From the NCBI GenBank assembly GCA_964476585.1, contig CAYZBF010000035.1, positions 1-13,971 on the forward strand: a DNA stretch of 13,971 bases, written 5' to 3'. The stretch comes from CAYZBF01 sp964476585 (GTDB lineage Bacteria; Hydrothermota; UBA3072). Below are positions 1-11,200 of this stretch, in pieces; the stretch's first letter is position 1; each line of letters begins with the position of its first letter. A program made the position numbers and the translations under genes. The notes beneath the pieces were generated by a model. The model saw only the letters and a list, made by a program, of their open reading frames with translations, made no database searches and was not told the DNA's origin.

Positions 1-609
1 ATATTGAAAGACACAACAGCCACATCTGCTTTAATTGAAACAATGGAAGATAAAAGGAATCCTGAGAAGATTAGATGGGAAGCTGCTCATGCTTTTGTTT
101 TTATTCATGATGAGAGATCTATCCAACCCTTATTAAAGATTGTAAAATCAGATTCTTCAACAGAAATTAAAAGAATTTCAATTTCCGCTTTAGGTTTAAT
201 TGGAAAAAATACTGGAAATAAAAAAATGGTTCCAAATCTTCTAGAGATTGTAAGAAGTTCTGAAAATTGGAAACTACAGTACCAAGCTATTTCAGCTTTA
301 GGAGCTATGAAGGAAGAGAAAGTAATACCGATAATTGAGAGAAAAATAAAGAAAGATGAAAAAGTAAATTTACATGTTGCCATATGGGCTTTGGGAAATA
401 TAGGAGGTGCTAAAGCTAAAAACTTATTATTAGATTTTTTAAAGCACAAAAACGAACCCACTCGCTTTGATGCAGCGCAGGCTTTACTGAAAATGGGGGA
501 TAAATCAGTTATTCCTGAAATAGAGAAGGCAATATCCGAATTTGGAGATAAAGGTTATAAGAGAATGCTCAGTGATTCTCTTAAAAAACTGAAAGAGTCA
601 ACGGATTAA
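1..609 (+). CDS. HEAT-repeat protein, 5' end outside the window
   Basis: This frame is open from the first base to the TAA at 607-609. The first visible residues already lie inside a helical repeat and there is no signal peptide or visible ribosome site, so the gene most likely begins upstream. The TTG at 4 is a possible but unconvincing start. The roughly 200 visible residues form about five to six HEAT/PBS-lyase-type repeats, each a pair of amphipathic helices. Repeat hallmarks are AISALG, ALGLIG, WALGNIGG and AAQALLKMGD, followed by a short helix and a charged C-terminus. HEAT arrays are alpha-solenoid scaffolds for protein-protein contact; no catalytic residues are seen. Only 16 bases separate it from the next gene, which suggests co-transcription. 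It is paired in order with a YiiX-like gene, as is the second HEAT gene at 891. The fold is quite certain; the partner and role are unknown. Confidence 0.85.
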   Translation: MLKDTTATSALIETMEDKRNPEKIRWEAAHAFVFIHDERSIQPLLKIVKSDSSTEIKRISISALGLIGKNTGNKKMVPNLLEIVRSSENWKLQYQAISALGAMKEEKVIPIIERKIKKDEKVNLHVAIWALGNIGGAKAKNLLLDFLKHKNEPTRFDAAQALLKMGDKSVIPEIEKAISEFGDKGYKRMLSDSLKKLKESTD

Positions 610-625
610 ATAAGGGTGATGCAGA

Positions 626-874
626 ATGAGAATAAAGAGGTTCACTACTTTAGTGTTAATTTTCGGTGTATTCCTTATATCTTTTGCCCAGCAGGAGATT
701 TCACCTGGATCGGAGATAGGGGATGCAGTTTTTAGGCCCTTATCTTTTCATGACCCATCAGGGCCAGGTTGCTGTGTTATTGGACATGCTGCACTTTACA
801 GGAATAGTAAATCTGTCGGTGATTGGGTTCCTTTTACAGACATCAAGGTTTTTGAGTTTATGCTGAAGAGGTAA
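626..874 (+). CDS. Short exported protein with the N-terminal half of a YiiX-like (permuted NlpC/P60) domain
   Basis: The protein has 82 residues. Residues 1-21 are a typical signal peptide (basic MRIKR start, hydrophobic core, likely cleavage after SFA). The mature part begins with SPGSEIGDAVFRP (residues 26-38), identical to residues 27-39 of the giant protein encoded at 2218. It continues to a His in a GHAALYRNS context (His54), matching HTGIYRNS of the giant. In permuted NlpC/P60 enzymes (YaeF/YiiX-like) this is the His-bearing half. The half with the nucleophilic Cys is absent, because a stop follows at 872-874 and the next gene begins 16 bases later. It therefore cannot be a complete enzyme alone. 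It may be a truncated relic of a tandem duplication or a retained small partner protein. Cys49-Cys50 just before the His are not seen in the giant. The start has a weak GGGTG ribosome site about 7 bases upstream, and translation may be coupled to the preceding gene. Confidence 0.75.
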   Translation: MRIKRFTTLVLIFGVFLISFAQQEISPGSEIGDAVFRPLSFHDPSGPGCCVIGHAALYRNSKSVGDWVPFTDIKVFEFMLKR

Positions 875-890
875 AACAAAAGGAGGAGAT

Positions 891-2192
891 ATGTTAGTTA
901 AGAGAAGATTTATCATAATCTTTCTTGTTTTAGGGCTTTTTGTATTTCAGGCACATGCATGGCCATGGGATCCACCTGAGCAGAAGGCAAGGGCGTTAGT
1001 GAAGAAGTTAGAAGAATTTGCTTCAGAACTTGATGGAGTTGATGTTGCGTGGAATCCAACATATGCAGGTTTAGCAAGAGAAATAACTGGAAGTGGACCA
1101 GTTATTGTTCCGATTCTGATAGAAGAGGTGCTTGACACTACAAATGCCTGGAATTTCAGGTATCTTTGCGAGGATAGACTCATTTTTGTCAAAGAAATAG
1201 ATAGAGAAAATGCTAATCAGATAATCGATACTTATATAAAAATACTGAGAGATAAAGATGAAGTAACAGCATTACGAAACAATGCTGCTGATGCTTTAGA
1301 TGATATAGGCAGACAAACTGAGGAGATAGATGGAGTCAGATTACCAACTGCTCATTGGGTATCTTTACTTACGCCTGATAAACGTGAGGAAATTGTTGTG
1401 AATCTTATTGCAGTTGCACGTGATGAAAGTGAAGGGGCAACGCCAAACTCGGTGCGCTGGCATTCTATTGGTGCACTTGTCCTGTATAGGGATTATGCCG
1501 AGATGATTGTGGATTCTTTATTGTTGAATCTTAATGAACCTTACAGTCACATTAGAGCTATTACTGTTAATACATTGGGTGGTATTGGGATGAGTGTAGA
1601 ACAAGAACGCATTGGTGAGATACTTGTAAATGAGTTAAGAAAGGGTGAAAGGGGATTAGCTTCGAGTCAGGTTTTATTCTGGATAAAAAGATTAAAGATA
1701 AGAGAATCAATCCCTCTTCTTCTTGAATCTTTAGAGACTGAAAAATACTGTTTAAAGGCAGATGCTGCTGAGTTATTGGGGAAATGGAAAGTTAAAGAAG
1801 CAGAGCCTGCTTTGCTTCATCTTCTAAAAACAGGAAAGAGATCTGAGAGGTACAAAGCTATAGAGGCTTTAGGGAATATCAAATCAAAGGAAGCGGTTGA
1901 GCCTCTTATTGAGATTATAAAGAGGCATGGCAGTTTAACCGAAAAGGCAGCGGAGGCTCTCGGTAAGATAGGGGATCCAAGAGCGATTGAACCAATAATG
2001 GAGGTCTTCAAAGAAGCGGAGAAATATCACGTTAGTGCCTCCGAAGAGATACCCAGAGCACTTATGGCGTTAGGAGCAAGGGAAGCTATTCCCCTTATTG
2101 AGGAGAGGTATCATGAACTTCAGAGGAAGTATCCGAATTCAAGAATATGGAGCGGTGTTTACCAGCAACTCCAGCATTTCAAGGAAAAATAG
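891..2192 (+). CDS. Exported HEAT-repeat protein
   Basis: The protein has 433 residues. Residues 1-23 form a signal peptide (MLVKRR basic end, long Ile/Leu/Phe/Val core, AHA cleavage site before WPWDPP), with no lipobox Cys. After a mainly helical N-terminal half with less regular repeats (for example AADALDDIGR and AITVNTLGGIG), residues about 268-410 are clear tandem HEAT/PBS-lyase-type repeats. These have hallmarks ADAAELLGKW, YKAIEALGNIKS, EKAAEALGKIGDPRAIEPI and ALMALGAREAIPLI. Such alpha-solenoids act as docking scaffolds; no enzymatic motif is visible. The start is fixed by AGGAGG at 881-886. The gene lies 16 bases after the YiiX-like stub and 25 bases before the giant gene, so all are probably one operon. 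The natural inference is a periplasmic partner or assembly factor for the giant exported protein, but nothing in the sequence proves this. Confidence 0.88.
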   Translation: MLVKRRFIIIFLVLGLFVFQAHAWPWDPPEQKARALVKKLEEFASELDGVDVAWNPTYAGLAREITGSGPVIVPILIEEVLDTTNAWNFRYLCEDRLIFVKEIDRENANQIIDTYIKILRDKDEVTALRNNAADALDDIGRQTEEIDGVRLPTAHWVSLLTPDKREEIVVNLIAVARDESEGATPNSVRWHSIGALVLYRDYAEMIVDSLLLNLNEPYSHIRAITVNTLGGIGMSVEQERIGEILVNELRKGERGLASSQVLFWIKRLKIRESIPLLLESLETEKYCLKADAAELLGKWKVKEAEPALLHLLKTGKRSERYKAIEALGNIKSKEAVEPLIEIIKRHGSLTEKAAEALGKIGDPRAIEPIMEVFKEAEKYHVSASEEIPRALMALGAREAIPLIEERYHELQRKYPNSRIWSGVYQQLQHFKEK

Positions 2193-2217
2193 AGGGAAGA
2201 AAGCTTGAGGTAGAAAG

Positions 2218-5200
2218 ATGAGGAGATTGTTAAAATTATTGATAGTTGTCGATTTTATAATTTTTTCAATTGCTCTCAGTGCTAAGGGCACAACCTCTCC
2301 TGGTTCAGAAATAGGTGATGCGGTATTCAGACCTATAGTTTGGCCTTTATTGCAGCATACAGGGATATATAGGAATAGTGATAGCAGGAGCATCACCGCT
2401 GATTGGGATCCTAGTGAAGATATGCTAAATTCAGATATACAACATTCAGTAATTCAAACTTCAGGATCTGGAGAGGTAGTAGGACTAAGAACCTTTAACG
2501 AGTTTTTGTATGGACATATACAACTCGGGAAAGGGTATACATCGCCGAATATAAGCCTTGATAAGAGGAAGATAATAATAAATACAGCAAAGAGTCAGTA
2601 TGGGGCTGAATATCCTGAATTCCCAGATGAATGGGTATGGCCTGCAATAAAAGCGCCTAAAGGACACCCAGATTACCCAAAGGGATCTTTCCGATGTGAT
2701 GGTTTGGTTGAATATAGCTATGAACAAGTATATCATGTTGACACAATAAATCCTGATGATGGAGGGTTCTTTACACGGGAAGAAGAAACCCATTGCATGA
2801 GCACATTTAAGCCTTCAGCCCTTCATGCAAGGATGACAAGTGAAGCACCACAACCTCCAGCCATAGATGTTTCTCAACCCCAATATGGAGAAGTTATAGA
2901 GGATTCGGTAGAGATAGCTTTTACGACCGAAGATATACCAATAATGTCGGGATCGGGTATTGATCGGGTTGAAATACTTATAGATGGAATACCCGAGGAT
3001 TCAGATTTTTTTGATTATGATACTGATAGTGTAAAGCAAATTAGTTATACATGGGATGCATCTGATGCATCTTATGGGTTTCATTATATTACTATTGGAT
3101 CGTACGATCGGGCTGGCAACTTAGCAGAAGAGAGGATAAAAGTTTATAAAGGTGAGGCACCCTTTGTTGTATCTACCGTTCCTTATGATGGTGCTCAGGA
3201 TGTAGCGATAGATACCACAATTTCCATCACCTTCTCCGCAGTTATGGATCAGATGACAACATCGGGGGCTGTTTCTATTGAGCCAAATGTTTCTTTTACC
3301 CCCTTCTGGTGGTCACCTGATGGCATGACCCTCGACCTGGATTTAAATGATAATCTCGATTACTGCCAGGAAAATACGGTTACAATAACGGATGCCGCAA
3401 TGAATATTGATGGCATACATCTAGATGGGAATGGTAATGGTGAACCTGGGGGTGATTATTCACTTTCATTCAACACTCAACCTCCTCCCCTTACCCATCA
3501 AGCAGATCCACCCTTTTATCTTTTTATACCTCCTGGGGGTAGCATTGGTGGAAATGTGCGTATCGATGGAAGTGCACTTAAGAAAGAAGTTTCTGGGAGT
3601 GTAAGTAAAACAGTAACTGGAAATGTAGGAGCCCTTACATTTGGTGGTGGCGAGGGTGGTTTTACGATAGGACAGGGTGAGAGCTATAATATTCCATTTA
3701 CTGTTTCTTCATTTTCGTCAGGGAAGATTGATGTGAAACTGCATCTCCTGTGTGGTTGTCGTGATACCACAGTCAGCGCTCACTATGCTGCTATAGATAG
3801 CGGGTCTGGACCACCTATTAGTGGAGGCGCTGGACCTCCAGGCCATCCTGGCTATGATCACCCTGATGACAATCAGTCTCCCGGAGAAGTTTCCTATCCC
3901 ACCACCTGGCGGATAGAATCGGATTCCATTTATGGTGAAGCAAGAGTAGGAATATTTGTTTATGGATGGACACCTGGCTTTGGACATCTTTTAGGACGAT
4001 ACGGGATATCAACGATTCCTGTTTTTTCTGATCTAACCTATTGGAAGAATCCTAAAGAAGAACTTTCGGATGTGATCGACCTTCTTGTGATTGGTTCGGG
4101 GGCACTTTCTGGGTTTGATTCACCTGAATTTGGACAAAACCTACAAGATTATGTAATAAATGGAGGGGATTTACTGGTCCTTACCCAGAAGTTTGGATCT
4201 GATTTATCTGCCTTACCTGGCGGGATAGACGGGTATGGATGGAGTGAGGATCAGTCGTGTTTCAGGAATGCCGCATACCTTAACCAATGGCACCCAGTAT
4301 TTTCAGGGCAAACAAAGCAGGTAATGAGTTGTAATGTCGATGGATATATTACACAATATCCTGGTTATGCAGATGTACTGCTTCGAAGAACAGCAAATGG
4401 GATGCCTGCACTCCTGTCTTACAATTATGGAGCAGGGACTGTTATAGTTTCTTCCTTATATCCTGATTGGGGGTATGGGCATAATCAGACATCTGAAGAA
4501 GAGTTAAGATTACTCAGGGATATAACTACCTGGGCATTGAATCCAGAAATGTCAATCCCTGAGTTTTATCCTGATTCAAATGTAACTGTTCCTGTATCTA
4601 TTCAATATATCGCAGATGATACGGTAGAAGCAACCACTGCAATTGTTAAGGTATTTATACCTAATAGGGATTTATATGATTCAGTTGCTGTTCTAATTTC
4701 ACTTCAACCAGGGGAAGAAATCCAGTGGGATTGGAATGAATCATCACTCCCGCGAAATCTTGGTTTGTGGGTAATTGATTATGCATTAATGAATAGTAAT
4801 GCCCAGAGGATTCAAGGTTACAAACGTGGTGCGATATTTGCCGAGAGGAAGGATGTTCCAACAGGCGATTATAACCTTGGTGACTTCCTGATGTGGGTGA
4901 ATTCGGATTATGAGGAAATTCCTTCTGGAGATACGGTTAATTTTGAGATTTCTGTGAGGAATAATACAGATTCTTTATTTGTGGGAAAGGTGATAGTTGG
5001 TGTGAATCATGCAACTCACGTAGTTGATTCAATCATCGGTTTGTCAGTACCTTCGGATACTGTAATTAAAATCATATATCAGAATCCACAACGGCAATCC
5101 CATTTAGGAGGGCTGTTTTTTGGCCTATATGCGAGTGATCAATTTATTTACCGAGGTGGATTCGGGAATGCTTTATCTCGTTGTGATAGGAGAGTACGTG

Positions 5201-8200
5201 AAATCTCGCATCCTTTCTCTGTGTCCCTATCAAAGGATAAAAATAGCTATTTAATGGGATATGATACGGTGCACTATGTTGCTGAACTTGGTTCGGAAAT
5301 GGGTTACCCATGTTCTCTTCGAGGTGAGATTTATACGACACTGAATTCCATAAGATATGATATTAGGATTGATACCATATCCCTTAAGCCTATAGGTAAA
5401 ACCATAGAGGGTGAGTTTTTCCCTGCTGATTATGATTCTACTGCTTACTGGTTAGGAAGGTTATATTGTGATTTATACTACAAGAATAACCTTAAGAAAT
5501 CCGGGAACATGAATTACCCTTTGATCTTTCCAGAGGTACGATGTTCTCTTGCTCTTCCCGATTCTTTCAATTATTTTGGTGCTAATCCATACACCGTTAC
5601 CCTGCACTCAGAAGGCGATTATCTGCCCCTCGGTAAACTCCTCGTAACCGGAAAGGATTATTACGATTCACTATGGATTAACTCATCTCCTAACCCAGAA
5701 ACTACACTAACTTTTAACTACCAACCAGATATATGGCATCTGAATGATTGGATTAAAGTTGAATACAGATATGGTGAGCAGGTAAGCAGTGTAAAAAAGT
5801 CTTTGGGGTTCTCTTTCCCTCAATTCTGCTGGTTACTTCCTGATTATAATCGGGTTCCTGGAAGTTTTAAAGCATACGGATGGGCAAAATTTTCCACTAA
5901 AGTGAGAGGGAGAGGAAAAATAATCGGTGCTCCTTTTAGTGCATGGTTGTACGGATGCCCACCTGATGGGGATACTCTAAGGGATACTGTAATAGTTAAT
6001 CCTGATTCGACAAGTTATATTTCGGTGAGCACTTATATCGACACAATCTTAGACCCGAATAAAACATATGATTATTCCTTTGGTTATAAATACCTCAACA
6101 AGGAAGAGATATTCAGGACAGTTCGGGGAGGATATATAGTCAGAAGGCCTCAGGTAGGACTCGTTGGCGCATTTTGTAGTGATACTTTTTCTATAACAGA
6201 AAAGATTCCGGTTGTATTTGCAAATAATCATTTACAATCAACCTCCATCTCTATTGATTCGTTTCGCCTCTTTGGGAATGGTGTATCCAATATAGAACCA
6301 GGACCCGGATTGGTGGATGTTCCTGCTGAAGGTATATACCGGTGCTCAATTGATGTCCCCGAATGGGTTTCTGGTGAATACAGGATGAGTATCTTTGGCC
6401 ATCCAACGGAAGAGGGTTGGAGACTGCGAGGAGTTGGAGGAGTTGAGGGTTATCCGATTTATATAGATGGGATTGAATCCCAATTGACGGTTAATTCAGA
6501 GAAGGATTGGTTTGAAAGAGATGAAGATAAGATTTTCACCTCCAACCTTCTGAATGGAGAGATTGGATATCAAGCAGCAGAGACGATATCGGTATATCCT
6601 TTTGCTGAAGAAGCATTCACATGTACTCTTGAGCTTCCTTATTCTGATACACTTCTATACGGGATTGGATTTGAAGATACTGCTCTCATCATTGTTCCTT
6701 ACTATTCCCTTCGTTCTATTGCAAGGTATTCACTACCAGCAAAAGGTGGAGATGAATTTCTGCTAAGGACAAAGAATGGAGGGAGTTTTCCGTTTGTCGA
6801 TCCCCAGGGTAATATATGGACGGTAGATGGATGGCTTAAGACCTTCTATAAATATGATCATAATTTCAGTGAGTTGCTCAATACTTTTATACTCCCAGAT
6901 AGTGTGGGATTGATTAGTGGTGCAGCCATGAAGGACGGATGGATCTATGCTGTTGATCCTGATAATGGGGTAATAAGGAAAATAAACAGTATTTCGGGTG
7001 AACTCGTGGATTCTTGGGGAGAGGAATTGATGTATCCAATGGATATTACTATTAACCAGTCGGGTAACCTCCTTGTGATTGATAATGGAACAAAGAATCT
7101 ATGGAAGTTTACCACAGCGGGTGATTCCATCTCCACCTATCAATTCCCGAGTTCTCATTATTATCTTGATATTGATCATTATAATGGAAAGACATATCTA
7201 TGTTGTGATAGTAATGTTATAACACTGCAAGATGGAGTAGTTGATAGTTTTGGGATATCTGGTTCCGTAATGGGTTACTCTAATATTGCAGTAAGTGAAG
7301 AGGGTAAGATAGCAGTGAGGTGGATTAGTTCACTTGAAAAATCTTATATAACCCTCTTTAACTCTTTAGAAGAGGAGGAAGCTACAACAGGAGGTGTAGG
7401 AAGGGTTGCTTTTGATAGTGAGGATATCCTATGTTTTGGCAATAATTATGTCACAGTCTATCGTGAATTTGGGGTGGATAAAGGAATGATACTTTATCCA
7501 AAAGATATGTTCGATGGAATGGGACTATATACTTTTTTGGATTATCATCCATGGGAAGATCTGGGGATTGGTTCTATTGCATACAAAGGCACCTATGGAA
7601 ACATCAGAGAAGGAACAATTCCCCTTGAGCAATTTGAGGGAACACATAATCTACCCAGTATAGCGGTGACTCTAACTGGCAATACTGAAGAACCAAGATT
7701 CATGGGGATGGGCTTAGAGATGAGCATGTTGTCAAAAGATTCACTTGTTCAGCAATGGGTCTATAACCCTGTTGTTTCTCCTTACGAAAACTACATCACA
7801 AATGATACAATAACTGATTCTCTCATACCTGGGGATTATGTAGTAATTGGTGGTCTTTACACCGATATTGGTCAATTAGTGAATTCTGATATAGGTTATT
7901 TCACTGTTATTGGTGATGAGATCTCATTAATAATGCACCCTGACACCAACGATGTTCCACCTGGATGGACATTCCAGCCCAATATCCAGGTAATAAATCC
8001 CCTTTCTGATTCAGAGGAGAATCTCCATCTTATTGTTAAAACAGAAGATTCTGTATACATTGAGACCACATTCGGACTGGACCCTCTGGAAGTGAATACA
8101 TTTCTCATCAGTTTGAATCCTATTACACCGACGGTTCTATCGGGTGAACTCATCCTGCCGACCAATGACACAATTAGAAAGGATATTACTTTGAATGTGA

Positions 8201-11200
8201 TAGGCGGAATTATAACGCTTGAGGTGACTGCTCCTGATTATGCTGGTCTTGTACCATTTGAGGTAAATAGCAAAATGGAGAACCATTCCGCAATACTTCA
8301 AGAGGTAGTTTTGAAGAGAGCCATGGGCTCCGATTCCATCATTGATACACTTCTTATTCCTCCAGGTGGGGAAGTTAACATGTTAGATTCATTATCAATA
8401 ACGCGCTCTGAGATATTGAATGTTATAGCCAGCGGAGGCTTTGGGAAGGAAAGCGAGGAACTACCTATTAGCTTTGGGCTCAAGGGTGACCTCTCATTGG
8501 ATACCCTCTATCAGGTTGCACCGGATTCGGTTGAGATGAGAGGAGTTGTCAGGAATGATGGTGTATATCCGGTAAATCTTATGGCTCTCTTTTGTCTTCT
8601 TGATGCAGGTAAAGGATCTGAGGAGATGGGAACCCAACCACTACGAGAAAGATGGGAGAAGGAAAATGTTTCGAGTAAAGGAGCTATCTCAGGAGAATCT
8701 ATCCTCATAAAGGATAGGGACCCGGAAATCCCGCTAACAGAGAAAAGGGATGTATATCGGATAAGGGATATCCTTCATACAAGAAAGGAAGATGACAGAT
8801 TGGAATTGTTGGGTTTGGGTATCAAACGTCTTGGAAAGGACCTGACGGTTGATGAGTTTATTGAGAAAGTTGTCAAAGCGGATATTGATACATCTCTTTT
8901 TTTCCTTGCCCTTGAACCTGGAAGAGCGGATACAATACCGATTATGTTTGACTTCCATAACCCGGGCAATTATAGGCTACAAGGATTTCTTTTTACTGAT
9001 ACTCCCTCCATCTTTTTAGATTCCGTTTCTTCTTTTGTCAATGTTATGGAAAAGTCATTAGTCTTCATAGATTCAATCTCCATATCTCCATTATGCGATT
9101 CAAATGGCTATGTTCCTCTATCAGTTTTTCTGAGTAATGAGTCTTGTAATTCCTTCTATGGGGATCTATCACTTTCTTCCCCCATATTCTATTTGGATAC
9201 CACAGTGGAGCTATATTCACAAATACAGGATACAAATACCTTTTTATTAACAGAATTGGTAGATGAGGGAAAATACAACTTCACAGTGTCTTTAAAAGAG
9301 GGTGGCTTGGTTTTAGATAAGAAGGAAAGAGAACTTGTATTCAATCCTATATATCAGATCGATTCCATGCCAGACGAAGTAAGTATCTCAGCAGGAGATA
9401 CCGGGAAAATCTACCTTCAATTCAGCAATGTAGGTAATTGTAGAGGCATAAGGAAAGTGTCAGTTGATTGGGTGGATGTAATAAATTTAACAATAGATAC
9501 AACTCTTAATCCTGGGAATAGTGCATATCTGACCCAGGATTTCTATATTCCTCTGGATATGCCTGGAGGTAGATATTATTGCAATGTTGCTATTCTTGAT
9601 GGTGCATATCCCGAAGTTGATACATTCTTTCCTGTAGTAGTAGAAGGCGTCTCTATAACTGCAAAGGATTCGCTTGATAGAATGGTATATCAGATTGGAG
9701 ATACGGCAGATTTCTCAATATTGATCTGGAATGAGACTTCATGGAGTGGCAGCCTTGACGCCTCTATACAGTATGCGGATTTCTTTCTTGATACTTCCTT
9801 CATACTGGGTGGAATGGAAAAAGGAATTGTTAATACCTCCTTCCCAAGAGATACTTTGTATTTTGATACATCTGGAGTGTATATTTTTGATCCATTTAAT
9901 ACAGTAGATTATGATTCTGTCCAATTCAATTGGAGTACTTCTTCTGAAAGTCTTTTTCTCTATTTCCGGACCGATACCGTAATTGGTGGTGGGAAATGGA
10001 TTACCATAGATAGCAGTTTGACATATTCAATATACGAGTGGACACAGATAAGGATAATGAATGAATCGGCAGATACGGAACGGGTTGATTCTTTAGTTTT
10101 ATTCTATTATCCCAATGATACAATTATTCTTGATACATTCCCACTTCAAAGGGAGAAAATCCAATTTGAGCTATCTGTAACAGAAAACAAAAAGAGAGCT
10201 GGATGGGGCATCTATCATCCGACCGGGCGTTCTATCGTGCTTGATGAAAGATATGTCTATTTGATGGATGACTCATTGACCATCTTTACTGATAAGGCTC
10301 GATATGAACTGCTTGATACGGTAAATGTAACTTTGTGGAAACACTTCCCTGGCTCAGACTATGATTTCCATTATTATGTATACTTCTCTCCCACAGAGGT
10401 AGTGGAGGATAGTTTTCCCTTAACAAAAGATACCACAGAGTTTTCCTTCCCTGTTTCTCGTTGGGTAAGATCTGGTGGTTATTCTATTGATTATTGGGTT
10501 ATGGATAATAGCAAAGAATATGGGGAGGATAGAGATATTATTTCTGTAAATGGACAAAAAGAGGGAATTAAAAAGCATCCTGCTAAGGAATGGGTAGAAG
10601 GGGAAGTAGTGCCCGAAAGGAATAATTCCGCACTTTTGGCAGGGAGTCACTCTTTTGATGTTAGTGGAATTACCGTTTACTTTAAAAATGCCTTTATGGA
10701 TACAAACTGGTATCAATTGGGTGACACAGCGAGGATATGGATGGAAATCTCATCCGATGTGAACCTGGATTGTTCATTGATTCTTTCCTCTACTGGGACA
10801 GTTGTGGATACTGTTACTCTTTCACTTTATGAGGATGTCCCAAATAGGTACGAATTTGAATATCCACTCTCTGGATGTTACAGGGGTATGAATGAATTGT
10901 ATCTGCATATTATGAAGGACTTAATGTCGCTTGCGGGTGATGTCCTGTATTTTGATATCTATATCCCCGATTCCATACCCCCAATGATATCCATTGTTGA
11001 AGAACCGCCCAATACCTATTCAAGCAGTCGATTATATAAAGTAAGGGCTTATATGTGGAATCCGGATTCAAATGATACACCAATTTATGATACTCTTTAT
11101 TACCGGTTGAGTTCTATCGGGGGGGCAGGATGGCAAAGACTCCTCTCTCATTCGATAAAAGGGGATACACATCAATATCTTATTCCATCACAGCCAAATG

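Noticed and set aside
4..6. TTG as the true start of the first HEAT-repeat gene
   Set aside because: The protein begins inside a repeat, no ribosome site can be seen and the frame is open to base 1, so the start is more likely upstream of the window.
105..461. Antisense frame of about 118 codons
   Set aside because: It lies wholly opposite a clear HEAT-repeat gene, has no ribosome site and encodes no recognisable pattern.
872..893. Frameshift that would rejoin the short YiiX-like protein to a lost C-terminal half
   Set aside because: Only 16 bases separate the stop from the next start, the next gene has its own AGGAGG and signal peptide, and no Cys-half sequence is present in any frame there.
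6554..6766. Overlapping + strand frame of 70 codons inside the giant gene
   Set aside because: It is a shadow of the well-supported long frame, with no ribosome site or recognisable protein pattern.
10420..10716. Antisense frame of about 98 codons
   Set aside because: It is opposite a clear beta-sandwich segment of the giant protein and looks like a by-product of its codon use.
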